Source of the DNA: Streptomyces lienomycini | GTDB lineage: Bacteria > Actinomycetota > Actinomycetes > Streptomycetales > Streptomycetaceae | Assembly: GCF_027947595.1 (NCBI RefSeq) | Contig: NZ_CP116257.1 | Span: forward strand, 558,001 to 622,000 | DNA: 64,000 nt | Direction of reading: 5' to 3' | Shown here: one piece after another, positions 24,655-31,417 of the stretch | Layout: each line of letters opens with the position of its first letter | Position numbering within the stretch: position 1 is the stretch's first letter | The notes under the pieces: model-generated | Database searches by the model: none | Told to the model about the DNA's origin: nothing | What the model saw: only the letters and a program-made list of their open reading frames with translations | Program-made: the position numbers and the translations under genes

Positions 24655-25113
24655 ATGGACGCGGTGGACAGGCAGCTCATCCAGGCCCTGAGAGAGAACG
24701 GCCGGGCCTCCTACGCGGAGCTGGGGCGGCTCGTCGGACTCTCCGGACCCAGCGTCACCGACCGCATCAACCGGCTGGAGGCGGCCGGTGTCATCACCGG
24801 CTACCGGGCCACCGTCGACGCCGCCTCGCTCGGTCTCGGCGTCACCGCCCTGATCGGTGTCTCGCTCTCCGACGCCGCCGACCACGAGGACGTGGCGCAG
24901 CGCCTCAAGGAGCTGCGGGAGATCGAGGACTGCTGGTTCATCGCCGGTGACGACTCCTACATGCTCAAGGTCCGCGCCGCCGACGTGGACGGCCTGGAGA
25001 GCATCATCCGGCGGCTGTCGGGCACCAAGGGCGTGTCCCGGACCCGTACCACCATCGTTCTCTCCACCAAGTGGGAGAACCGGGTGGGCGAGCTGCCCGA
25101 AGAGGTCCAGTAA
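24655..25113 (+). CDS. Lrp/AsnC-family transcriptional regulator
   Basis: A 152-residue Lrp-type regulator. Residues 1-50 form the helix-turn-helix (MDAVDRQLIQALRENGRASYAELGRLVGLSGPSVTDRI region) and residues about 65-140 the RAM effector domain with DCWFIAGDDSYMLKVRA, which contains the conserved GxxDY/xL signature for amino acid binding. The ATG at 24655 follows GGAAGG at ten bases; an in-frame GTG at 24637 is less likely. It stands between the UbiX gene and mqnE, so it may tune this part of menaquinone synthesis to amino acid supply, which is inference only. Confidence 0.9.
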   Translation: MDAVDRQLIQALRENGRASYAELGRLVGLSGPSVTDRINRLEAAGVITGYRATVDAASLGLGVTALIGVSLSDAADHEDVAQRLKELREIEDCWFIAGDDSYMLKVRAADVDGLESIIRRLSGTKGVSRTRTTIVLSTKWENRVGELPEEVQ

Positions 25114-25157
25114 CCGGGGCGTACGGTTGACCCGTCTGTCTCAGAAAGAGGTATCGC

Positions 25158-26321
25158 ATGGACGCCGGGCTCAAGCGGGAGCTGGAGCAGAAGGTCCGCT
25201 CCGGTGAGCGGCTGACCCGCGAGGACGGCATCGCGCTGTACGAGTCGGACGATCTCGCCTGGCTCGGCGGCCTCGCGCACGAGGTGCGGACGCGGAAGAA
25301 CGGCGACGTCGTCCACTTCAACGTCAACCGCCACCTCAACATGACCAACGTGTGCACCGCGTCCTGCGCGTACTGCTCCTTCCAGCGCAAGCCGGGGGAG
25401 AAGGACGCGTACACGATGCGCATCGAGGAGGCGGTGAAGCTCGCCAAGGCGATGGAGGGCGAGAACCTCACCGAGCTGCACATCGTCAACGGCCTGCACC
25501 CCAACCTGCCGTGGCGCTACTACCCGCGCTCGCTGCGCGAACTGAAGGCCGCGCTGCCGGACGTCTCGCTGAAGGCGTTCACGGCCACCGAGATCCACCA
25601 CTTCGAGACCATCTCCGGGTTGTCCGCCTCCGACATCCTGGACGAGCTGATCGACGCCGGTCTGGAGTCCCTCACCGGCGGCGGCGCCGAGATCTTCGAC
25701 TGGGAGGTGCGGCAGCACATCGTCGACCACCGCACCCACTGGGAGGACTGGTCCCGCATCCACCGCCTGGCCCACGAGAAGGGCCTGAAGACCCCGTGCA
25801 CCATGCTCTACGGCCACATCGAGGAGCCCCGCCACCGCGTGGACCACGTGCTGCGCCTGCGTGAACTCCAGGACGAGACCGGCGGCTTCCAGGTCTTCAT
25901 CCCGCTGCGCTACCAGCACGACTTCGTGGACATGAAGGACGGCAAGGTCAGGAACCGCCTCCAGGCGCGGACGCAGATGGCGACCGGCGCGGAGGCCCTG
26001 AAGACCTTCGCGGTCTCCCGCCTCCTCTTCGACAACGTCCCGCACGTCAAGGTCTTCTGGGTCATGCACGGCGTCCAGACCGCCCAGCTGGCCCTCCAGC
26101 ACGGCGCCGACGACATGGACGGCTCGGTCGTCGAGTACAAGATCACGCACGACGCGGACGACTTCGGCACGCCGAACAAGCTGACGCGCGAGGACCTGCT
26201 GGACCTCATCCGCGACGCGGGCTTCCGGCCGGTCGAGCGGAACACGCGGTACGAGATCCTCCGGGAGTACGAGGGGGCCGACCCGGGGCGCCGGGAGGCG
26301 CCGCAGCCGATGCGGGTGTGA
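25158..26321 (+). CDS. mqnE: Aminodeoxyfutalosine synthase (radical SAM)
   Basis: MqnE joins the radical SAM adenosyl group to 3-[(1-carboxyvinyl)oxy]benzoate, the MqnA product, giving aminodeoxyfutalosine. The 387-residue enzyme has the 4Fe-4S motif CTASCAYC (C-x3-C-x2-C) near residue 67 after NVNRHLNMTNV, followed by YTMRIEEAVKLAKAM and an LHIVNGLHP strand. It shares the fold and length with MqnC (39814-41013), but its motif context and the ELHIVNG segment identify it as MqnE. AGAGG lies seven bases before the ATG. The 3' end is followed by a strong inverted repeat. Confidence 0.95.
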   Translation: MDAGLKRELEQKVRSGERLTREDGIALYESDDLAWLGGLAHEVRTRKNGDVVHFNVNRHLNMTNVCTASCAYCSFQRKPGEKDAYTMRIEEAVKLAKAMEGENLTELHIVNGLHPNLPWRYYPRSLRELKAALPDVSLKAFTATEIHHFETISGLSASDILDELIDAGLESLTGGGAEIFDWEVRQHIVDHRTHWEDWSRIHRLAHEKGLKTPCTMLYGHIEEPRHRVDHVLRLRELQDETGGFQVFIPLRYQHDFVDMKDGKVRNRLQARTQMATGAEALKTFAVSRLLFDNVPHVKVFWVMHGVQTAQLALQHGADDMDGSVVEYKITHDADDFGTPNKLTREDLLDLIRDAGFRPVERNTRYEILREYEGADPGRREAPQPMRV

Positions 26322-26364
26322 ATCTCGCGGTAGTTCTCCGACTGCCGGCCGGTGGGGGCCGGCC

Positions 26365-26434
26365 GCGCAGTTCCCCGCGCCCCTTTCGGGGCACGTGCAC
26401 TGGACGCCCCTGAAAGGGGCGCGGGGAACTGCGC
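26365..26434. terminator. Long inverted repeat after mqnE
   Basis: Bases 26365-26392 pair with 26406-26434 through about 28 bp with a single bulged base; the arms contain GCGCAGTTCCCCGCGCCCC and its complement. This exact sequence theme recurs in many Streptomyces intergenic regions and is usually taken as a terminator or a mobile repeat. It separates mqnE from the uracil-DNA glycosylase gene. Confidence 0.8.
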
Positions 26435-26500
26435 GAGCAACCACCCACCCACCCGCACCCGGCACGGATCCGAACCGCCCCCGGCGGGTACCCGCACCGC

Positions 26501-27142
26501 ATGGCCGGTACCGAGGACGCTTACACCGCAGAACCTTTCGTTCCAAGGCGCGGCGGCCTTCCCGCCCTGCGCGAGGCGGCAGCCGGATGCCGGGGCTGCC
26601 CCTTGCACCGCGACGCCACCCAGACCGTCTTCGGCGCCGGCCAGGCGTCCGCCCGCGTCATGCTCGTCGGCGAACAGCCCGGCGACCAGGAGGACCGGCA
26701 GGGCAAACCCTTCGTCGGCCCGGCCGGCAAGCTCCTCGACCGGGCGCTGACGGACGCCGGCATCGACCCCGCGGACGCGTACGTCACCAACGCCGTCAAG
26801 CACTTCAAGTTCACCCGGGCCGAACCCCGCAAGCGCCGTATCCACAAGGCGCCCACCCTGCGGGAGACGACCGCCTGCGGCCCCTGGCTGGCCGCCGAGC
26901 TGGACCGCGTCGAACCCGAGCTGATCGTGCTGCTGGGCGCCACCGCCGGCAAGGCGCTGCTCGGCTCGTCGTTCCGGGTCACCCGGGCGCGCGGCACGGT
27001 ACTGGAGGAGGAGATCCACGGGCGCCCCGAACGACTGGTCCCGACCCTGCACCCGTCGGCGGTGCTGCGAGCCGACGACCGGGAGGCGGCGTACCGGGGA
27101 CTGGTGTCGGACCTGGAAGTGGCCGCACACGCCCTCACGTAA
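26501..27142 (+). CDS. udgX: UdgX-type uracil-DNA glycosylase
   Basis: A 213-residue family-4-like uracil-DNA glycosylase. The catalytic motif GEQPGDQED lies at residues 57-65 and the AVKHFKFT strand ends at 105. Most telling is KRRIH at residues 111-115: this insertion is the hallmark of UdgX, which forms a covalent bond between the His (here H115) and the abasic site after removing uracil. The HPSAVLR motif near residue 185 is normal. Cysteines C30, C33 and C126 can hold the Fe-S cluster; I see no fourth cysteine at the position found in family-4 enzymes. UdgX is known from mycobacteria. It stands alone here. Confidence 0.9.
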   Translation: MAGTEDAYTAEPFVPRRGGLPALREAAAGCRGCPLHRDATQTVFGAGQASARVMLVGEQPGDQEDRQGKPFVGPAGKLLDRALTDAGIDPADAYVTNAVKHFKFTRAEPRKRRIHKAPTLRETTACGPWLAAELDRVEPELIVLLGATAGKALLGSSFRVTRARGTVLEEEIHGRPERLVPTLHPSAVLRADDREAAYRGLVSDLEVAAHALT

Positions 27143-27146
27143 TGGC

Positions 27147-27152
27147 TACCAT
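27147..27152 (+). promoter_or_regulatory. -10 element for the GNAT gene
   Basis: TACCAT ends seven bases before the GTG start at 27159 and lies five bases after the udgX stop. It indicates a leaderless transcript separate from udgX. Confidence 0.45.
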
Positions 27153-27158
27153 GGTCCG

Positions 27159-27683
27159 GTGTCCCTTACTTTCACTTTCGAACCGGCTGTCACCCCCGCC
27201 CTCCGCGACGGCGTCCTCGACCTGTGGACCGACGTCTCCAACGCGGGCGGCTCCGTGGGCTTCGTGCCGCCGGTGACGCGGGAGGACATCCGCCCCGAGC
27301 TGGTCAAGCACATGGTGGGCATGGCCGAGGGCCGCACCCGGCTGCTCGTCGGCCACGACGAGGAGGGGCGGGTGGCCGCCACCGCGTTCCTCGCCCTCAA
27401 CACGCACCGGCTGATGCGGCACTGGCTGTGGCTCTACACGGTCATGGTCCACCCGCGCCATCAGGGGCGTGGCTACGGCCGGGACCTGATGGCCGCCGCC
27501 GCGGACGCCGCCCGCACCTGCGACGGCACCGAGGCGATCCGGCTCACCTGCCGGGGCGGACTGGGCCTGGAGCGGTTCTACGAGTCCTGCGGCTACAAGG
27601 AGGTCGGCCGGGTGCCTGGCGCCATCCGGGTCGCCCCCGGCGACGACCGGGACGACGTCTTCATGCTGCTGCCGCTGACCTGA
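27159..27683 (+). CDS. GNAT-family N-acetyltransferase
   Basis: A 174-residue acetyltransferase with the acetyl-CoA site VMVHPRHQGRGYGRDLMAAAAD (motif A, Q/RxxGxG/A) near residue 90, preceded by LLVGHDEEGRVAATAFLAL and followed by IRLTCRGGLGLERFYESCGYKEVGRVPGA, a typical C-terminal half with the FYESCGY motif. The GTG start is set by the upstream -10 element. It has no visible operon partner. Substrate unknown. Confidence 0.85.
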   Translation: MSLTFTFEPAVTPALRDGVLDLWTDVSNAGGSVGFVPPVTREDIRPELVKHMVGMAEGRTRLLVGHDEEGRVAATAFLALNTHRLMRHWLWLYTVMVHPRHQGRGYGRDLMAAAADAARTCDGTEAIRLTCRGGLGLERFYESCGYKEVGRVPGAIRVAPGDDRDDVFMLLPLT

Positions 27684-27765
27684 GCGACCCCCCTGCGGGG
27701 CCGGCGGCCCGGCATGTTTCACTGGACAGTGCCTCTTTGTGCCAGAAACGGAAGAGTGGATTGAG

Positions 27766-28074
27766 ATGCTCCGCTACACACTGATGCGCCTCGGGATCTT
27801 CGTAGGCTGCCTCGTGGTCGTCTGGGGGCTCGTGTACGCCGGAGTGTTCCCGCGCGGCCTCGGCGACTCCAACGGCATGTGGATCCTCCTGCTCTCCCTG
27901 CTGCTCTCCGCCCCCATCAGCTACGTCGCCCTGCGCAAGGAGCGCGACCGGGCGTCGGTGCAGGTCGTGGGCAGGGTGGACCGCATGAAGGCCAACCTGG
28001 AGGCCAACCGCGGCCAGGAGGACGGCGCCGACGACGCCGCACGGGCACGCGGGGCGCAGGGCCAGACCTCGTAA
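27766..28074 (+). CDS. DUF4229 small membrane protein
   Basis: A 102-residue protein with two membrane helices (residues about 8-27 and 42-60; LGIFVGCLVVVWGLVYAGVF and GMWILLLSLLLSAPISYVAL) and a hydrophilic, charged C-terminus of about 40 residues with RKERDRASVQVVGRVDRMKANLEANR. This is the actinobacterial DUF4229 family, usually 90-120 residues and of unknown function. The open frame begins 27 nt earlier; the ATG at 27766 follows a GGAAGAG/GGATTGAG stretch. It ends in a strong terminator. Confidence 0.82.
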   Translation: MLRYTLMRLGIFVGCLVVVWGLVYAGVFPRGLGDSNGMWILLLSLLLSAPISYVALRKERDRASVQVVGRVDRMKANLEANRGQEDGADDAARARGAQGQTS

Positions 28075-28093
28075 CGTCCGTCACCTACCCGCA

Positions 28094-28128
28094 CGCCCCG
28101 GTTTCCGAATTCAACGGAAACCGGGGCG
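28094..28128 (+). terminator. Hairpin terminator after the DUF4229 gene
   Basis: A perfect 14-bp stem (28094-28107 with 28115-28128; arms CGCCCCGGTTTCCG and CGGAAACCGGGGCG) with a seven-base loop follows the stop by 19 nt and is followed by CTTTGCGTTGT. Confidence 0.85.
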
Positions 28129-28163
28129 CTTTGCGTTGTACGGGCAGTAGTGCACTCCCACCT

Positions 28164-28207
28164 CTCAAAGTATGTCTTTGAGTGTCTCAAAGCACGGGTG
28201 TTAAAGT
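28164..28207 (+). promoter_or_regulatory. Promoter with CTCAAAG operator repeats for the leader peptide and symporter
   Basis: A -35 TTGAGT (28178-28183) and -10 TAAAGT (28202-28207) are 18 bp apart; the -10 ends eight bases before the leader ATG, so the transcript is probably leaderless. The heptamer CTCAAAG occurs at 28164-28170, inverted as CTTTGAG at 28176-28182, and again direct at 28186-28192. The central copy overlaps the -35, so a repressor bound here would block RNA polymerase. Confidence 0.7.
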
Positions 28208-28214
28208 CGTGTCC

Positions 28215-28316
28215 ATGAAGCAAGCAGCCGCGCCCACCACACCGCAGCGCCTCGCGCTCGTGGCGCGCCTGCACGTGGACCTCTGTCGGTGCGCGTCCGC
28301 GAACTGTCGCCCCTGA
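28215..28316 (+). CDS. Cys-containing leader peptide (33 residues) upstream of the symporter gene
   Basis: This short ORF starts at the predicted 5' end of the transcript and encodes 33 residues with an RLHVDLCRCASANC core. Actinobacterial short peptides with an H-V-D-L-x-R core are annotated as putative leader peptides in front of sulfur-metabolism genes, and leaderless Cys-containing ORFs are known attenuators in mycobacteria. Cysteines are residues 24, 26 and 31; two use TGT, the rarer codon here. The stop codon at 28314-28316 lies in the left arm of an inverted repeat (28313-28319 with 28342-28348), so ribosome position could switch the structure upstream of the symporter, whose ATG at 28390 is in the loop of a 5-bp hairpin. 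Confidence 0.75.
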   Translation: MKQAAAPTTPQRLALVARLHVDLCRCASANCRP

Positions 28317-28389
28317 CGTTCCCCCTCATCCGGTCGTTCCCACGTCAGCTCAGCGCGTCCCTTCCCGCGTCCCGTCCCCCCTACGGAGC

Positions 28390-29721
28390 ATGTCCGTGTC
28401 CTCAGCGTCTTCCGTGTCCTCGGTCACGAAGTACCTCAAGGTGCCCTTCTGGGCCCAGATACTCGCCGGTCTCGTCCTCGGTGTCCTGCTGGGCTGGCTG
28501 GCCCGCAGCCAGGACATATCGTGGCTGGTCACCACCCTGGAGAAGGTCGGTGACACCTTCATCGGCCTGCTGAAGCTGGCCGTCGCACCGCTGGTCTTCT
28601 TCGCCATCCTCGTCTCGATCACCAACCTGCGGAAGGTCAACAACGCGGCCCGCCTGGCGTCCCGCACCCTCCTCTGGTTCATGATCACGTCGCTGATCGC
28701 GGTGGCCATCGGCCTCGTCATCGGCCTCGTCACCAACCCCGGCGCCGGCACCGGCCTCACCGCGGCCGACGGCGCCAAGCCCGAACACACCGGTTCCTGG
28801 ATCGACTTCCTGACCGGCATCGTGCCGACCGACGTCATCACGCCGTTCACCGAGCTGAACGTCCTGCAGATCGTCTTCATGGCCGCCGTCGCCGGTATCG
28901 CCGCCCTCCAGCTCGGCGAGAAGGCCCAGCCGATCCTGAACCTGAGCGAGTCGGTCCTCGAACTCCTCCAGAAGGCCCTGTGGTGGGTCATCCGCCTCGC
29001 CCCGCTCGGCACCGTCGGCCTCATCGGCAAGGCCATCGCCACCTACGGCTGGGACCTCATCGGCAAGTACGCCACCTTCACCGCCGACATCTACGTCGGC
29101 TGCGCGATCGTCATGTTCGTGGTGTACCCGACGCTGCTCGCCACCGTCGCCAAGGCCAGCCCGCTGCAGTTCTTCAAGGGTGCCTGGCCCGCGATCCAGC
29201 TGGCCTTCGTCTCCCGCTCCTCCGTCGGCACCATGCCGCTCACCCAGAAGGTCACCGAGCGCCTCGGCGTCCCGAAGGAGTACGCGTCCTTCGCCGTGCC
29301 GTTCGGCGCGACGACCAAGATGGACGGCTGCGCCGCGATCTACCCGGCGATCGCCGCGATCTTCGTCGCGCAGATCTTCGACATCCAGCTCGGCGTCGGC
29401 GACTACCTCCTGATCGCCTTCGTCTCGGTGGTCGGCTCCGCCGCCACCGCCGGCCTCACCGGCGCCACGGTCATGCTCACCCTGACCCTGTCCACCCTGG
29501 GCCTGCCCATGGAGGGCGTCGGCCTCCTCCTCGCCATCGACCCGATCCTGGACATGATGAGGACGGCCACGAACGTCGCGGGCCAGGCTCTCGTACCGGT
29601 GATCGTCTCGGCCCGTGAGGGACTGCTCGACCGCAAGGCGTACGACGAGGCGCACGCCTCGCCGATCGACGAGCCGGAGCGGGAGAAGCAGGAGTCGGAG
29701 CCGGTTCCGGTCGCCGCCTGA
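28390..29721 (+). CDS. Dicarboxylate/amino acid:cation symporter (DAACS), possibly a cystine importer
   Basis: A 443-residue polytopic membrane transporter of the SDF/DAACS family, with about eight to ten helices. Diagnostic segments are SRSSVGTMPLTQKVTERL near residue 276 (the serine-rich reentrant loop HP1), PFGATTKMDGCAAIYPAIAAIF near residue 305 (the NMDGT-type motif with one-residue change) and the HP2 loop GLPMEGVGLLLAIDPILDMMRTATNV near residue 374. The family includes glutamate, C4-dicarboxylate and cystine (TcyP-type) carriers. The Cys-rich leader peptide directly upstream favours cystine as substrate; sequence alone does not decide. A strong terminator follows the stop. Confidence 0.9.
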   Translation: MSVSSASSVSSVTKYLKVPFWAQILAGLVLGVLLGWLARSQDISWLVTTLEKVGDTFIGLLKLAVAPLVFFAILVSITNLRKVNNAARLASRTLLWFMITSLIAVAIGLVIGLVTNPGAGTGLTAADGAKPEHTGSWIDFLTGIVPTDVITPFTELNVLQIVFMAAVAGIAALQLGEKAQPILNLSESVLELLQKALWWVIRLAPLGTVGLIGKAIATYGWDLIGKYATFTADIYVGCAIVMFVVYPTLLATVAKASPLQFFKGAWPAIQLAFVSRSSVGTMPLTQKVTERLGVPKEYASFAVPFGATTKMDGCAAIYPAIAAIFVAQIFDIQLGVGDYLLIAFVSVVGSAATAGLTGATVMLTLTLSTLGLPMEGVGLLLAIDPILDMMRTATNVAGQALVPVIVSAREGLLDRKAYDEAHASPIDEPEREKQESEPVPVAA

Positions 29722-29727
29722 CCTGCG

Positions 29728-29764
29728 CGATCGGGGCGTCGGCGTCGCGCCGACGCCCCGATCG
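29728..29764. terminator. 17-bp terminator after the symporter gene
   Basis: Bases 29728-29744 pair perfectly with 29748-29764 around a three-base loop (arms CGATCGGGGCGTCGGCG and its complement). It lies just after the symporter stop and 16 nt before the -10 element of the TetR gene. Confidence 0.85.
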
Positions 29765-29792
29765 ACACCGCACGGACCGTACGCTGATGCGC

Positions 29793-30536
29793 ATGGGTGC
29801 AGGGAAGACCAAGCGGATGCCGCGTGCGGTCCGTGAGCAGCAGATGCTGGACGCCGCCGTGAGCGTCTTCGGCCGGCGCGGGTACATGGCGGCGTCGATG
29901 GACGAGATCGCCGAACTGGCGGGCGTGTCCAAGCCGCTGGTGTACCTGTACCTGAACTCGAAGGACGACCTCTTCAGCGCCTGCGTCCGCCGCGAGGCCC
30001 GCGCCCTCACCGAGGCGGTGCGGGCCGGCGTGCTTCCGGGGCTGTCCGCGGACGGGCAACTCTGGTCGGGGCTGCGCGCGTTCTTCAGCCACACCGCGCA
30101 CCATCCGGACGCCTGGCGGGTGCTGCACGTGCACGCCCGTACGCACGGCGAGCGGTTCGCCGCCGAGGTGGCGGTGATGCGCGAGGACATCGTCGCGTTC
30201 GTGACGCAGCTGATCGCCGCCGCGGCACGGGACGCGCACCAGGACCCGCACCTGCCCGAGGGCGAGGTCGCGGGGCTCGCCGAGGCGCTGGTCGGCGCCG
30301 CCGAGTCGCTCGCGGACTGGGCGGGCGCCACCGAGGGCGTCACCGCGAAGCAGGCGGCGGCGACCCTGATGAACTTCGCCTGGGCCGGACTGGGCGACCT
30401 GATGGCGGGGCGGCCGTGGTCCCCGCCGGAGGAACCCGAACCCGGGCCGGAGTCGGAACCCGAATCCGGGCCGGAGTCGGAACCCGAATCCGGGCCGGAG
30501 TCGGCGCCACAGGCCGTGGTTCAGGCCGCCGGGTAG
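29793..30536 (+). CDS. TetR-family regulator with repetitive acidic tail
   Basis: A 247-residue TetR-type repressor. Residues about 13-58 are the DNA-binding domain (LDAAVSVFGRRGYMAASMDEIAELAGVSKPLVYLYLNSKDDLF pattern). The ATG at 29793 was chosen because TACGCT (29780-29785) ends eight bases before it; an ATG six bases upstream is in frame. The C-terminal 35 residues repeat PESGPESEPES-type units encoded by a 24-bp tandem repeat near 30436-30500, an unusual low-complexity tail. The gene is convergent with the maoC-like gene (16-nt overlap) and may control the lipid genes through the TTAC-N6-GTAA sites. Confidence 0.88.
   Translation: MGAGKTKRMPRAVREQQMLDAAVSVFGRRGYMAASMDEIAELAGVSKPLVYLYLNSKDDLFSACVRREARALTEAVRAGVLPGLSADGQLWSGLRAFFSHTAHHPDAWRVLHVHARTHGERFAAEVAVMREDIVAFVTQLIAAAARDAHQDPHLPEGEVAGLAEALVGAAESLADWAGATEGVTAKQAAATLMNFAWAGLGDLMAGRPWSPPEEPEPGPESEPESGPESEPESGPESAPQAVVQAAG
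30436..30500 (+). repeat. 24-bp tandem repeat in the TetR 3' end
   Basis: The unit GAACCCGAATCCGGGCCGG plus AGTCG repeats twice with a preceding partial copy, encoding a Pro-Glu-Ser-Gly-rich tail. It keeps the reading frame and may vary in copy number. Confidence 0.7.
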
Positions 30537-31417
30537 GGGCGGACCTCGCCGGACAGGTGCAGCCGCCGCTGTTCGCCGCCGCGCAGCTCGAACCGGCCGC
30601 CCGCGCCGCCCCCTTCGCCGCCCGCCTCGGCCCCGTACGTCACCGTCCCCGGCAGCGGTACCGGCGCCCGGAACTCCGCCCGCACCACGGCCGCGTCCGG
30701 TGTCCCGTGCTCGGCGAGGCACCGGGCGACGGTCCACATGCCGTGCGCGATGGCCCGCGGGAAGCCGAACAGGCGGGCGGTGAGCGGGTGCAGGTGGATC
30801 GGGTTGCGGTCCCCGGAGGCCGCGCCGTAGCGCCGCCCGATGTCACCGGCCAGCCGCCACTCGGCGCGGGCGGGCAGGGGCTCCCGGCCCGCGGAGGGGG
30901 CCTCCTCGGCGGGCGGCCGGGCGGTCGTGCGGTGCCGGGCGAGGTACGTGCTGCGGGACTCCCACACGAGGTCCGTCCCGGCGCGCAGCTCCGTGACCAC
31001 CGACGCCTCGGTGCCGCGCCGGTGCGGGGCGAGTCCCTCGACGTACGTGGTGAGTTCGTACACGGCGCTCGCGGGCACGGCGGCCCGCCGGGTGATGGCG
31101 AGGGACGTGTGGACGAGCCCGAGCAGCGGCAGCGGGAAGCCCCGGCCGCTCATCAGGCGCATGGCCATCGGGAAGCCCAGCACGTGCGGATACGTCGGCG
31201 GAAGCGCGTCCGCGCCGGTCGGGAAGCCGCACACCCGCTCGTACGCCGCCAGCCGCGCGAGGTCGACGCGCAGGCCGGGCAGGACGAGCCGGGTGCGGGG
31301 GAAGTCCGCGTCCGGGCGGGGGCGCCTGAGCGGCGACAGCAGTGCGCCGCGGACGAGGAGCGGCGCGAGGGCGGGGACGCCGGGCAGGGTGCTGGTCGTC
31401 GGGGCCGTGGTCATCAC
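30521..31417 (-). CDS. MaoC-family (3R)-hydroxyacyl dehydratase, HtdX-like
   Basis: A 298-residue double-hotdog protein of the MaoC/hydratase-2 group. The second hotdog carries the hydratase motif GDRNPIHLHPLTARLFGF near residue 203 with the catalytic Asp/His pair, followed by IAHGMW. The N-terminal half is a degenerate hotdog (LPPTYPHVLGFPMAMRLM). It lies directly downstream of the FabG4-like gene on the same strand, with an overlapping start, exactly as htdX follows fabG4 in Mycobacterium tuberculosis. A (3R)-hydroxyacyl-CoA or -ACP dehydratase role in fatty acid modification follows from that family. The GTG at 31417 or ATG at 31414 can start it. Confidence 0.88.
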   Translation of the reverse strand: MMTTAPTTSTLPGVPALAPLLVRGALLSPLRRPRPDADFPRTRLVLPGLRVDLARLAAYERVCGFPTGADALPPTYPHVLGFPMAMRLMSGRGFPLPLLGLVHTSLAITRRAAVPASAVYELTTYVEGLAPHRRGTEASVVTELRAGTDLVWESRSTYLARHRTTARPPAEEAPSAGREPLPARAEWRLAGDIGRRYGAASGDRNPIHLHPLTARLFGFPRAIAHGMWTVARCLAEHGTPDAAVVRAEFRAPVPLPGTVTYGAEAGGEGGGAGGRFELRGGEQRRLHLSGEVRPYPAA

